This document shows, in pieces, positions 1-11,630 of a stretch of DNA of 64,000 nucleotides. Origin of the DNA: Malus domestica (taxonomy: Eukaryota > Streptophyta > Magnoliopsida > Rosales > Rosaceae); NCBI RefSeq assembly GCF_042453785.1, contig NC_091673.1, positions 2,487,501 to 2,551,500 of the forward strand, read 5' to 3'. A program made the translations under genes and the position numbers. Positions within the stretch are counted from its first letter, which is position 1. The number at the start of each line of letters is the position of its first letter. The notes below the pieces were generated by a model. It had not been told where the DNA came from, did no database searches, and saw only the letters and a program-made list of their open reading frames with translations.

Positions 1-182
1 TCATTTTCATTTATTTTCTGAATAGAGTGTATTTGTACAGTTGGTGTTTTCACCACTCATCAGTCGTTTTTGTCATTTCAAAACCCCTTGCCTTTTTTGT
101 TGCCTTATTGAGTTGTGTGTTTCTCTTTTACATTATCGCATGTCCAGCTCCGACTTTTTGTTACCCCGTTGTCAATCTTCAG
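1..182 (+). other. intron sequence upstream of the first visible GlnRS exon
   Basis: This AT-rich, pyrimidine-rich stretch ends in a 3' splice site (cttcag) at 177-182, directly before the first recognisable exon of the glutaminyl-tRNA synthetase. I read it as the 3' end of an intron whose 5' end lies outside the window. No coding similarity is visible in it. Confidence 0.7.
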
Positions 183-3100
183 GTTCATACTTCTGTTTTC
201 TTTAGTGACGGTTCTATTTTGAGATGTTGCAATACAAGGGAATTGCTTGAGAAACACTTAAACAGGACTGGTGGGAAAGTTTTGACCCGCTTTCCTCCTG
301 AACCGAATGGATATCTACATATAGGTCATGCCAAGGTAAATGTGTTCTTGGATAGATTCAGTGTTTTGCTTTGTCAGTGGTTGTTCCTCATTATAACCGT
401 AAACTATTGATTAGGCAATGTTTATCGACTTTGGCCTGGCAAAAGAGAGGGATGGAGGCTGCTACCTACGGTGAGAGTCACTCCTCTGCTTTTATAGTAT
501 GATTTTACTTTTCAATTTCCAGTAGGAGGGAGAAACAAAATAGACATGGAAACCATATAATTGATTATTGTGTTGTGGTTGATGATGTCAAAATTTATGA
601 TCACATATGATGTGCATGTACTCTTTGTATTATTGCTGAAGATAATCTTACCTAATTTTTTTGTTTGCAATATCTGGAACTAGGAGAACATGTTCTTGAT
701 TAATTCTACTGTTACAGCATCACAATATTTCTAATTTTCCAGGATAACATATTTAAACTACTGTTTGTTGCAGAAGTTTATAATCTTCTTTAAAAGTTTT
801 AAATGTTCTTTAACTTGAAAGGGAAAGAATTTTTTATCTTCCTGTGTTTTTGAAAGGTCGATTCCTACTTTATCACTTTTAGGTTTGACGATACAAACCC
901 AGAAGCTGAAAAGAAAGAATATATTGATCATATTCAGGAAATTGTGAAGTGGATGGGTTGGGAGCCCTACAAGGTAAAAAAATTGGTTGGTACGTCTTCT
1001 TGATAGTCTGTTTTGTCTTTGCGCCAGCTGACTCCTGCTGGATTTCTGCAGATCACTTACACCAGTGACTACTTTCAAGATTTATATGATTTTGCAGTGG
1101 AACTCATACGAAGGGGTCATGCATATGTAGATCATCAGGTTTTGTTCAAAGTTTATATGAAAATTGTTTGTATGCTGTGATTAGTTAGCTTTCTACATGC
1201 CTTACAAGTCCTCTGTGGTACAGTGTGGTCATATCAATTGTTGATGACTTCTACTTTTGTATTCATGACATTGTTTTTATTTACAAATCAACATTGGTCT
1301 GAGAAATATACTTACCTTTGTTAATATGGTTTTAGACACCTGACGAGATAAAGGAGTACAGGGAGAAAAAAATGAACAGCCCTTGGCGGGACAGGCCAAT
1401 TGCAGAGTCATTGAAACTTTTTGAGGATATGAGACGAGGCCTGATTGAAGAAGGCAAAGCAACCCTTAGAATGAAGCAAGACATGCAGAGTGATAACTTT
1501 AACATGTATGACCTTATTGCATATCGTATCAAGGCAAGTGTGTACCTTAAATAGTTCTTCTAATTACTCGAGTTCATGGGCATCCTAATAGTTACAGTAT
1601 GAATTTCTTATTGCAGTTTACACCCCATCCTCATGCTGGAGACAAGTGGTGTATCTATCCAAGTTATGATTATTCTCACTGCATTGTTGATTCTCTTGAG
1701 GATATCACACATTCGGTATGCTTTCTAGCTTTGATTGATATTCTTTCCTAATGGATAGTAGTGGCATGATTCATGATCATCAAATCATGCCAAATTTATC
1801 ATAGGGGCATTTCACTCCCTATCCTCTGTGTGTTTTCACATTATTGTGCAAATGTTGATGGTTGAGTCTTGAGATGTTGAGTCTTTAGTCACCCTGTATT
1901 TGAATATGGCAGCTTTGCACACTTGAATTTGAGACTCGCCGTGCTTCGTACTACTGGTTATTAAATGCCCTCGGAATCTATCAACCATATGTATGGGAAT
2001 ACTCACGGCTGAATGTCAGTAACACTGTCATGTCAAAGCGTAAGGTGTGTCAACTACTGAACATACTTATGTTAAGAGTTATAATGTTTGATATATAATT
2101 GTTATGTATGAGCCTTTTTCCACACTTATCAACTACCATCTATGTTGCAGTTAAATCGACTAGTGACTCAGAACTGGGTTGACGGTTGGGATGACCCACG
2201 TCTTATGACACTGGCTGGTTTACGACGCAGGGGTGTTACTCCAACTGCAATAAATGCTTTTGTTAGAGGAATTGGAATCACTAGAAGGTTTGAACTTTTG
2301 ATTGTGCATGTGTGCGTGTGTGTATTGTGCCTGCTTTTAGTTCTGCCAGTATATTGTGCTTCTTCATTATCATATATGAACTTGTGATTCTTTCTGCAAC
2401 AGTGATTGTAGTATGATACACTTAAGTCGCCTTGAGTATCACATAAGAGAGGAGCTAAATAAAACAGCTCCTCGAACGATAGCTGTGCTACATCCCCTCA
2501 AGGTGTGTATCTTATTGGCATTGGTTTTCTTGTGGTATTTTTCTTCCATCTGTGTATGACGTATAATTTCTGGTTTAAGGTGGTTATTACAAACCTGGAA
2601 GCTGGCACTACAATGGATCTAGAAGCAAGGAAATGGCCTGATGCTCAGACAGATGATGCATCTGCTTTCTACAAGGTAACCCTGGGTTTTGCTGATACAT
2701 ATTAAACGTTGCTCCAAGCTTTTGGTACTTCAATTGTCACTGAATTTTTTATTTTTCCTTCACATCAGGTTCCCTTTTCCAATACCGTTTATATTGACCG
2801 GTCTGATTTTCGGCTTAAAGATTCAAAGGATTACTTTGGGCTTGCTCCTGGTAAATCTGTCCTACTCAGGTACCATATGGACTACAAGTTTTTACTTTCC
2901 TTTCCACTTGAGCATATTTGGGCTCAAGGGTCACAGTCTTTATCTGAATTTTGCAGATATGCGTTTCCTATCAAGTGCACAGATGTCATATTAGCTGATG
3001 ATGAGGAAACTGTTCTTGAGATACGGGCTGAGTATGATCCTACAAAGAAGACAAAGCCAAAGGTCTACAGTCCATCCTTTTGCTTGTGGTTGTTGTTTGA

Positions 3101-3275
3101 TGCTTGGAAACTAAGCTTTGGTGCTTATTACTCACATTTTGTATTCTTATTGGTCAATTTGTATATTCCACAGGGGGTGCTTCACTGGGTTTCTGAACCT
3201 TCTCCAGGGGTTGATCCACTCAAGGTGGAAGTCAGATTGTTTGACCGACTGTTCCTTTCAGAGGTTGGCCATCAT

Positions 3276-3318
<43 letters not shown>

Positions 3319-3790
3319 TCCTATCCCTCCCTCCCTCGCTAAATCTTTTGGAAATTTGTTTGTCTGTCAGAATCCTGCTGAGCTCGAAGACTGGCTTGCT
3401 GATTTGAATCCAGAGTCCAAGGTGGTAATACCCAATGCATATGCTGTGCCCTCACTTGGAAGTGCTGTTGTTGGGGACGCATTCCAGTTTGAAAGGCTCG
3501 GTACGTTTCTGCATTGACCTTTTTAATTTTTTTGTACTGAGATAACGTTTTTAAGGCAAGAAGTATTCTTTCAAGCGTGTTGATAGCGGTCCACATGGAA
3601 TCTAGGAAGAAAGTTGTACATAAGTGGCTCGAGTCCATATAAATTGTCTACTCATACAGAATTGTCTGAGGACTCTGTATGTTTCTGTATTGCAGGATAT
3701 TTTGTAGTCGATAAGGATTCAACTCCTGAGAAGCTCGTCTTCAACCGTACCGTCACGCTGAGAGATAGCTATCACAAGGGCGGGAAGTAG
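183..3790 (+). CDS. OVA9: glutamine--tRNA ligase, cytoplasmic type (partial, 5' end outside window)
   Basis: Charges tRNA-Gln with glutamine; class I aminoacyl-tRNA synthetase of the GlnRS/GluRS family. Fifteen exons can be joined: 183-335, 415-470, 883-973, 1052-1138, 1336-1533, 1617-1715, 1913-2044, 2151-2287, 2403-2502, 2580-2675, 2769-2869, 2957-3062, 3174-3263, 3371-3500, 3696-3790. They give 1671 nt, 556 codons plus TAG, with no frame break. The class I HIGH motif is seen as GYLHIGHAK at the end of the first exon, and the KMSKS equivalent as VMSKRK at the end of the seventh. The C-terminal anticodon-binding beta-barrels follow and the protein ends RDSYHKGGK. The N-terminal non-specific RNA-binding region of eukaryotic GlnRS must lie upstream of base 1. 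Introns are GT-AG except the fifth visible one, which begins GC (AAG|GCAAGT at 1534). The symbol is that of the presumed Arabidopsis orthologue. Identity is very secure; orthology is inferred. Confidence 0.95.
3278..3317 (+). repeat. (CT)n microsatellite in a GlnRS intron
   Basis: About 20 CT units lie inside the intron between exons 3174-3263 and 3371-3500. The tract ends about 50 bases before the 3' splice site, so it forms a very long pyrimidine run upstream of the acceptor. It is likely length-polymorphic. Confidence 0.95.
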
Positions 3791-4372
3791 GTAACGCCTT
3801 AGCAGGACACAAAACTGGAAGTTTGGGAACTCAGTGAGTAGATATGAATTACAAACTCAACTCTTCTCTGTACTGATGTTATTGTGCCAGCAAACTTATA
3901 AGTTTGAAAGTACCAAATGAAGTGAAACCTAGATTAGTATCTCTAATCCAATCCAAGGCACCAAACGAGCTCAAAAAGTTATTTAGCGTGTTATTTTTGC
4001 GTCTCGGATTGGATTACTACTCGTCCTCGTTGAGAATTGAGAATGTGTGGACGGGGAAACTACGGGTAATAAGGAGCAATTAAAGAACACTTTGGTGCTC
4101 TCTGCAGTCGGCAGTGTTGACACAAGTAAGAAATTTAAAAACCAACCAGCTGCCTCCTCATCGCAACTCCTCCTGTGTGACAGAGAGAGTGTGAGAGTTT
4201 AGTCTCTTCACGCTTAGTTGTGAAAGCGAAAGAAAGATTGATTTGATTGAAATTTTGGAGCGATAATATCTCATTTCCCCATCATATTCTTAAATTTCCA
4301 AGTTCCAAACTTCCAAAGCCAAACCCTCACATGAAAACATAGCGCACCATTTTCCATCTCTCTCCCTCTCTC

Positions 4373-4376
<4 letters not shown>

Positions 4377-4414
<38 letters not shown>
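4377..4414 (+). repeat. (CT)n microsatellite
   Basis: About 19 CT units within a pyrimidine-rich stretch (4355-4420) downstream of the GlnRS gene. No feature is attached to it. Confidence 0.95.
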
Positions 4415-4419
<5 letters not shown>

Positions 4420-4594
4420 GGTGCCCCACTTTTTCAAAGATAAACCCCCCACCCCCCACCTTCAACCCTAGTACTGATGTTCACTTTAATTCATCCACAC
4501 GGCTCCACGCAAAACACCCACAAGTTAGATACTCTCAAACTCACGAACCCACCTCTACAATTTTTTTGTACGATCGATCACGATACTTTAGATT

Positions 4595-5095
4595 ATCTTC
4601 AATAGAAATGTCAAATTATAACTGTTATATTACAAATTGATGAGCGATGTGATACTCTGGAGTCCTATATCAAATTTTGTGTTTCTTCAATCAAATTGTT
4701 AAATATTATTTTTCTTATTAATGTAATCTCCAATAGATATGTCAAAATTGTCATGTAGGTATACAACAGTAAAAAAATGGCAGCAAACTCTCTCCAATTG
4801 AGCCTTCAATTTCTTACGTGGTGCTGAGTCATTTGAAGGCAGAGTCTTCTGCTGTCAAATTTATTAAATGATTTTTTTAACAAATTAATATAATATATAA
4901 TAAATGTTGTTATGTTTTTGAAACATTTGATTGGTTGCCTTAATCATTGGACTCTACAAAAAAATAAAAAAATTTATTAAATGACATTATTATTTAACAT
5001 ATAGGGTGGAGCAAAATATTGTACACAATGTCAAAATTGCCACATAAGCTATCAACTATCATTTTGATGTTTAAAATTTGGCATTGGAGATGCCA
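4595..5095. mobile_element. candidate degenerate MITE-like element
   Basis: The left end (atcttcaatagaaatgtcaa) and the reverse complement of the right end (atctccaatgccaaatttt) are loosely similar. The interior repeats phrases such as 'atgtcaaaattg' and 'aaatggcagcaaa'. The same phrases recur at 35850-36230 of this window, which suggests a dispersed family. No target duplication was identified, so both boundaries and class are uncertain. Confidence 0.35.
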
Positions 5096-5689
5096 CCCAC
5101 AATTAAACTAATAAAAAAAATTGATTGTCAAATTTCACTCTTAATCACAAAGGCTTCAAATCTAACCAGTAAATAATACATTAATTGGAATTTTTTTTAA
5201 TATCATATGATCATAATGGCATCTGGACTTAGGATTTGACACGTCTTTTAAAGATACTTTTAATTACCTACTGATTATAGTTATACGGACGTGACAGTCA
5301 ATACAATATGTCTGCTCCATTCAAATTTCTTATCCAATAAATTATTGTACATTAAAATATTAGAATATCGCTTTGTAACATTCACCATGTGGCACCTAGA
5401 AATAAAATCATATGGTTGACCGTCGAAAAAAATAAGACTGATGTGACATAACGATCGTAATTCATTCCACGTGGCTTCTAGTTGGGGACCCCCCCTTTAA
5501 CAAAGCATTAGAATTTATGTTAATTTGTTTTATATATATTTATTTTCTGTTTGCCGACGTTTAGTAGCTGCTTCTTCAACAGTTTTCCTTACGGAAATTC
5601 AAGTCAGTTCTACTGTTTGTTATTTGTTCGTTACGCTGAGTTGTCACTTAGTGAGTGAGTTGAGGCCTTGTAGATGAATAACTCATGCA

Positions 5690-5890
5690 AATATACTAAA
5701 ATAAAGGAAATATCTATGCTCGATTCTACTAAGCGTGGATTCTCCTCTTATGTTATCGCTCGTTTTGTGCTTAGTCACTAGAGAAATAGAGCATTCTCGG
5801 ACTTTGGTAATGTGCCGACCTGATAAAGTTTCGTACTTGTAACGGAAGTTTGATAGGGGTTTGAAATAGATCTCTTTGCACGCTCTAAAT

Positions 5891-5921
<31 letters not shown>

Positions 5922-5945
5922 ATGAACTATCATTTTCGAGCCCCC
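5690..5945 (-). pseudogene. organelle-type large-subunit rRNA fragment (probable NUMT)
   Basis: Read on the minus strand, 5890-5925 contains AGTACCGTGAGGGAAAGGTG followed by AAAAGAACCC. This is the universally conserved segment of bacterial-type 23S rRNA, in the variant used by organelles; the plant nuclear 25S form reads GAAAGATGAAAAGGAC. The flank upstream in rRNA sense (GATAGTTCATAGTACCG) also resembles the 23S context (GATAGTGAACCAGTACCG). The fragment therefore looks like a transferred organelle rRNA piece, more likely mitochondrial. How far it extends towards 5690 is uncertain. Not a functional rRNA gene. Confidence 0.55.
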
Positions 5946-6294
5946 GCTTATTTCTTATTACAACATTCTCGTCACCCCAGTTATAAAAATTAAACAAATA
6001 TTAATTGTAAATAAGATTTGTATTATATCCCCAAAAAGTACAAGGTCAAACATATGAGTACACTTAGTACAGGGTCAAACGTAAGATATTGTTACAACGT
6101 GATTCACTTAAATTTGAATCTTTCTTTTATAAGTTTTAAATAATTGTAAATAATAAAAAAAAAACAATCAACTTCAAACAGCATCTGATTACATTACTTG
6201 TAGAAAATGCAGTTTGAATACATTCCATAACCTTAAACGACATCAACTCAGAAATCAGAATCATCCCCTGAAAATCCTCTAACTTTCTAGGTTG

Positions 6295-7421
6295 TCACAT
6301 CCCGTCCATGTTCCATAAATTGTCAGTGATGGTGTCCAACACCCAATCATTTCCTACCATCTGGCAATCAAACTGTGAATTGTCATAATTGCCCATTGCC
6401 GAAACAGGGTCCAGGCTGAGACCCTCCATGTCATAGCTACTGTTGTCCACATAGTAACTGCCATCTGGACTTAAGCTGCTGTATCCAATGTGGTCAAATG
6501 CAGGGTATAAACTCGTCGACTGTTCTGCCATTTGCGGCACCTGTGAAATAAGAGATTCCGACGAAAGAATATTACTTGGGACGGTGGCAAGATTGGAATT
6601 TCCACTCATGTGGTAGTTGTCAAACATGTTTGTCACATTGCCAGGTGGAGAAGTTGGGAGTGGTACGGAAGGAACTGTGTGATTTGGCGACAGAGAAGGA
6701 GATGCAGAGTTCTGAGAAGGGCTCAAGGTTGAAGAACGAGAAGATTGCTTCATCTTTTGCAGCAGAATCGGCATCCAGAAACCCCGAACTGCGTCGAGAA
6801 ATTGCACGCTGTTCGACTCGATGTTCAGTTGGCGCGCCTGTTTTTGCACTCTTGTTCTCCAATAGTTCTTTATCTCATTGTCTGTTCTCCCCGGCAAATG
6901 CTGCGCAATTTTAGACCACCTGAAAAAACGTACATGCATGTTATCGATATATTTTGGACAATACGGATGCGCGACATAAAGAACGGGTATTCTTCATGGA
7001 GAATTTCTGACATAACAAACATCAACTTTACTAAAGAGTTAACGTTGTGACATGAATAGAAGATGACCTGTTACCCCACTTAGAGTGGAGTTCAAGGATC
7101 AAGAGCTGTTCTTGCGGAGTAAGGTTGCCGCGCTTAATGTCGGGTTTTAAGTAATTTAGCCATCTCAATCTGCAGCTTTTTCCGGTCCTCTTCAATCCTA
7201 AAGAAAAACAGAGTTGAATGCTTGAGAACCAAAAAATGAAATGGACTTGTTGACAAAAGGTTGTGATCATGTGGCTACTATTTACCTGCAAATTTTGCTA
7301 AATAGTTCCAATGGCCTTCGCCGTGGTTCGCGATGTAATGTATAAGCAGATTGTCTTCCTCAAGAGTCCAAGGCCCTTTTCTGAGCTCATTTTCTTCATT
7401 AGGGTTTCTAGGAGCAGCCAT
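6295..7421 (-). CDS. R2R3-MYB transcription factor, MYB62/MYB116 type
   Basis: Nuclear DNA-binding regulator. Three exons on the minus strand, 7421-7286, 7197-7068 and 6919-6295, give 296 codons. Start is ATG ([10 protein letters not shown]) at 7421. R2 covers about residues 14-65 with regularly spaced tryptophans at 18, 38 and 58. R3 covers about residues 67-117 and contains [20 protein letters not shown]. Both introns fall at the usual R2R3-MYB positions. The extension [11 protein letters not shown] and the following RGFWMP...LLQKM block fit Arabidopsis MYB62/MYB116 (subgroup 20 with MYB2/78/108/112), known from work on phosphate starvation, gibberellin and stress. The C-terminus is Ser/Asn/Pro-rich and ends DNLWNMDGM, an acidic-hydrophobic tail that could be an activation region. 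Family is certain; subgroup is likely; target genes cannot be read from the sequence. Confidence 0.93.
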
Positions 7422-7433
7422 AGTTGCTGTTTT

Positions 7434-7436
<3 letters not shown>

Positions 7437-7466
<30 letters not shown>
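7437..7466 (+). repeat. (GA)n in the MYB 5' leader
   Basis: About 15 GA units (CT units in the sense of the MYB mRNA) lie 16 bases upstream of the MYB start codon. CT-rich leaders are common in plant promoters and 5' UTRs. Confidence 0.9.
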
Positions 7467-7471
<5 letters not shown>

Positions 7472-7527
7472 TATTTGCTTTGAGGAAAGAGAGGGATGAA
7501 AGTGAAACAATAGGAAGGCAAATTCAG

Positions 7528-7535
7528 ATTTTATA
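7528..7535 (-). promoter_or_regulatory. probable TATA box of the MYB gene
   Basis: The minus strand reads TATAAAAT about 107 bases upstream of the MYB start codon, leaving room for a leader of about 75 bases that contains the CT tract. Assigned by position and motif only. Confidence 0.5.
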
Positions 7536-7923
7536 GGGAAGAAGAAAGTTTTAAATAATTACAGGTTCAAATCTAAAAGTAAAACCCTAAAAGGAGTCTG
7601 TCCACATGCATATTTGGCTTTCTAAAACTTTATAAATGGAATTTTATGAGATGGTATTTGGTTGTATAGTTTCAATGGGGCTATGCATTAGCCTGCTGAG
7701 TGTTAAAGCTAGAGCTTCAAGCTATTGATGGGACACGACAAAATACATCATTTTCTTAGTCATCCTTGGTCAAGTTCAAACCACATTAATTGTACAATTC
7801 TAATGATATTGTAATTAAATATTACAGAATAGTTGCGGAATTTGAGTCGTCAGTCGTTAACTTTATACAACTGTTCGACCGTCATACTAATGATTTCATA
7901 AACAGTTGGATAGATTTGAATAA

Positions 7924-8936
7924 GGTTTTTTTAGCCAAAATGATCTCTGAGATTTGCATAACACATCACTTTGGTCCTTAAGATTAAAAATCAATAGAAA
8001 TGGTCATTGAGATTGTTCACCATCCATTATTTTGATCATTCCGTTAAAAACTCCGTTAAGTATTCCGGAGCTCGCCGGAAGTTTGAGCAATTTTCAAAAC
8101 TTCATAACTCAATCGCTTCTTAATCAAATTTGACCCATAATATATCAAAATGAAGATAGTAAAGTGTAGAACAAGATTATATCCATTTGGAAGCCCAATG
8201 GTTGCCGGAGATGGCCGGAAAATAGTCTGAAAGGTAATTGGTTCGCCGGAAAACTAGAATAGGTAAATTTAAACATTCATAACTTCTTCAATACTCAATG
8301 AAATCGAGTGATTCAAAAATTAAAATCATACCCCTCGATGAGAAGAATAGAATGGCACCTTTCTTGATGGCTAAATTTCCATGATTTGGTCGGAAAACGG
8401 CTTGAAAGTGGCTGTCTTGGTCTCGAGTTAGCCACTTTCGAGCCGTTTTTCGACCAAAACACGGCTAATTAGCCGTCAAGAAAGGTATCATTCTCTTCAT
8501 CTCATCGAGAAATATGATTTTTGTTTTTGAATCACTCGATTTAGTTGAGTATTGAAGAAGTTACGAACGTTTAAAGTTTGCCTAATTTCCAGCGAGTTTT
8601 CCAATTTTCCCGCGGACCAGTCACCTTTCAGGTTATTTTTCGGACATCTCCATCAACCATTAAGCTTCCAAATAAGTATAATCTTGTTGTACACTTTCCT
8701 ATCTTCATTTTTATATATATTATGGATCGAATTTGGTTAAGAAACGATTGAGTTACGAAGTTTTGAAAATTGCCCAAACTTCCGATCAAGAGCTCCGGAC
8801 ACTAATGGAGTTTTTAATGGAATGACCAAAATAATGGATGGTGGATAATTTTAGGGGTTTCTATTGATTTTCAATCTCAAGGACTAAAGTGATATGTTAT
8901 GCAAATCTCAATGACTATTTTGGCTAAAAAAAAACC
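7924..8936. mobile_element. foldback (Mutator-like) element with 9-bp target duplication
   Basis: A 1013-bp segment is almost entirely a giant inverted repeat. The left arm (7924 to about 8425) is matched by the reverse complement of the right arm (about 8435 to 8936). Termini are GGTTTTTTTAGCCAAAAT and its inverse. Matching landmarks run through both arms, such as 'tttgcataacacatcacttt' against 'aagtgatatgttatgcaaa', and the Cys/Gly-free 'cattccgttaaaaactcc' block. The element is flanked by a perfect 9-bp direct repeat TTTGAATAA (7915-7923 and 8937-8945), the target-site length of Mutator-like elements. No transposase is encoded, so it is non-autonomous. Arm identity by eye is roughly 80-85 percent, so it is not recent. 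Confidence 0.88.
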
Positions 8937-10889
8937 TTTGAATAATTAGGTATAAACTAAGGAAAGAGAAGATTAGTGAGCTTCTCGATAGTGAAATGTA
9001 ATAGGGTTTCTTTTCTTCAGGGGATAGCTAGCTTCGTTTCGTTTGTGTTTGTTGTCCATCTGGATTCGACCCCTTCTTATACAAGAAACGTGATTGACTG
9101 GACAAAATATATTTACGCAGATACAGAACTGCAAAAATACAAAACCAGATGTGGAAAATGGCGTCTTCTGCGTTGGGCTGCATTGAAGCGTGATTCAAAG
9201 TATTCAACTTTGTATGACATTGACAGTGTGTGTGTGTGGTTGAAATATAATGATGCCTCATCCAAGCACCAACAAATGCGTTCGTTCTTTTGAACGTGGT
9301 ACTATTTGTTTTGATAAAAAATTATCACTCGCCTAGCCAACTAATAAATGAAAATACGTGCAACCATACCCTCTAGACCACTTAATTGTAATTAGGGTAT
9401 TTTTATTATACAAATATTATAAACTGAAATCACTAGCTTTCTTTCTTAGTCATCGTTTAAAGATCAACTTTGTAAAAACTCAATCAAATTAATTAGAGAT
9501 TGTTAAGTCACTCATATGTTTCAAACAACTCTCAGTTTTGGTAACAATTAGCATCCTCGTGCTAAACCAAGCATGTATTTGATACATATCATTGGCAGTA
9601 TCATCTCCAATTTGAATGATTTTGAAAGGATGATATGTGAATGATAATTAAGAAAATGAATGTTTTCAATTATGATATTTTTACTATGAATTACGTAAAC
9701 CACAATTGAGTGGACAAGCATGTGGCCCATGGTGTGAACACAAGTATTGTCCTAACAATAAAAGAATAATTCTTAGGTGCACACCATTGTACTTCTCATT
9801 ATCTACTTGGTTGTGATTACACAATTTTCAGGGTGCACGTGTCACAAACAAAATTGTTCATTTTTTTAATCACAGCCTAAAGATTATCAATGCAAAAGCA
9901 TCAATAAAATTGGAAGTCCTTTAATCATCGTGATAATCTGGACGAATAATCAAATTATCACTATATTTATTCTTTCTTCTATTTCTTCCATGTGTAGAAT
10001 AACCCTTTTTTTCCTACCAATTGGGACCCTCCCTTCACCAGCATATAATTCTTGCATATCCACCATTTGAATCTCCAATAATTACATATCCAATTTGACC
10101 TATTTTCAAAAACCTCGATTTGTTTTATACATAATTTTGAAACTAGCTGGATTGTAGAAAAAGTGATGAAAAGAAGAAAGAATTAAGTGACATGGGGGGG
10201 TTTCAAAGTGGGGGAGGTGGCCAATGGAGAGGAGAGGGGGACCATATATGGGGTGCTTAAAGTTTTGAATAGATGCAAAGGCCAGGTATATTTGATATCA
10301 CACATCAGAACATGAGAGAATCGATTATTTGAGGATAATTTTTTTCCAAATTTAGTCGAATTGCTCTCTATCGTGGGAGGGAGATGCCCGTCATCATACC
10401 TATTTCTGGATCATGTAAAAAAAGCTTGGAGTAAAAAGATAACTAGCAACAACTCATCATGTGAGATAGACTTGATCTTGATATATATCGATACAAGGCA
10501 CGCGTGTTTATGTGGTGACCCTTGTTGGGGTGGGGGTACCCTAGGCTGGAGCTGTGGATCTGTGGTTGAGAATATGAGAGAGTACTATGGACGTACTGTC
10601 CAAATGATCTGTAATTATTGACGTTAAATCACCTATTGTGTAGATTTTAGATAGACAAATCACTTAATTCAACGCAATTCCTTTACAATTAGACAGCCTA
10701 GCGTGTCCGCATGCAATTTATAAAAAAGCTTCGGTGTTACTAGTAGTGGAATGTACTTGGAATGTGTGGGTTGAGGGTGACAATTGACGCAGAGCATAAA
10801 CATAAGTTACAGATGGAATGGAACATATGATACATTTACGACCTATTTGTAAAGGTTAAGTTCAATGAGAGAGAAAATTGGAGAATTCA

Positions 10890-10928
10890 GGAATAAGGAA
10901 TAAGGAATAAGGAATAAGGAATAAGGAA
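10890..10928 (+). repeat. 7-bp minisatellite (GGAATAA)n
   Basis: Five tandem copies of a GGAATAA heptamer with an incomplete sixth. No gene overlaps it. Confidence 0.9.
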
Positions 10929-11460
10929 AGTAAGCAATGGGAATCGAATCAACTAGTCGTCCCACCCTCTAGCTAATCTCATTTTTTACTTATAGATTAT
11001 GAATTTCAAGATTTATTTACGCTTTTTCGGCTTTATATATTTTAGTGAACCCGGAGAAAATTAAAATAATTTTAATTTGTATTCTCAGTAAGTAAATATG
11101 TTGTAAATTACAATATCTTAATCTTAAATCTTAAAAGAGAGAAGATTTTAATTAAATTTCAGATGTCGCAACCACTTATGTATTTTAGAAATATAAATAG
11201 TATATTTGTTCCAAGTCAGGGTTGAAAAATGAGGAAAGGTGTGGGTGGTATTTGCTGTGTCATTTGTATATTTTAGTTTTATGAATTTGGTCGTCGTTGG
11301 GATTCTTCAACTGCTGCGCGGTTGAGCCGGCCTGCCGTTTGGACCGAGTTAATAATATTTGGGCTTGTTGTGTGTTGTTCCGGAAAGAGTGGATTAAATT
11401 AAAAATAAAAATTAACATCATTTGGGCCTAAGAAAGTCTATCCTCAGTCCGTATTATCAA

Positions 11461-11630
11461 GAGATTTTTCAGTATGACTGTCACATGAAGTGGTACACCA
11501 CATGTCCTTATATAAATGATGGATTATATGTGTTAAAAGGTTAATAACTTAAAAATTAAAAATTTTCACCATTTGCATAAAAATACGTGGTGTACAATCC
11601 GTATTCCCGTCACCACTAAAAATTTCTCCA
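11461..11630. mobile_element. 170-bp MITE with 9-bp target duplication (family A)
   Basis: Ends GAGATTTTTCAGT... and ...ACTAAAAATTTCTCCA are inverted relatives, with subterminal 'tggtacaccaca' and 'acgtggtgtaca' also inverted. A 9-bp direct repeat TATTATCAA flanks it (11452-11460 and 11631-11639). The same family occurs at 33386-33555 (also 170 bp) and 47148-47320, and probably at 12763-12905. Non-coding; the 9-bp duplication fits a Mutator-like MITE. Confidence 0.8.

Larger units (their letters stand above)
3791..6294. other. intergenic region between GlnRS and the MYB gene (tail to tail)
   Basis: No gene recognised. It holds the 3' UTR of the GlnRS gene, a (CT)n tract at 4377-4414, AT-rich MITE-like sequence around 4595-5095, an organelle rRNA-like fragment around 5690-5945, and the downstream region of the MYB gene. 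Confidence 0.7.

Noticed and set aside
5683..5904. 73-codon minus-strand frame
   Set aside because: Overlaps the rRNA-like fragment; open by chance in transferred organelle sequence.
8552..8740. 62-codon frame
   Set aside because: Lies within one arm of the foldback element and has no counterpart frame in the other arm.
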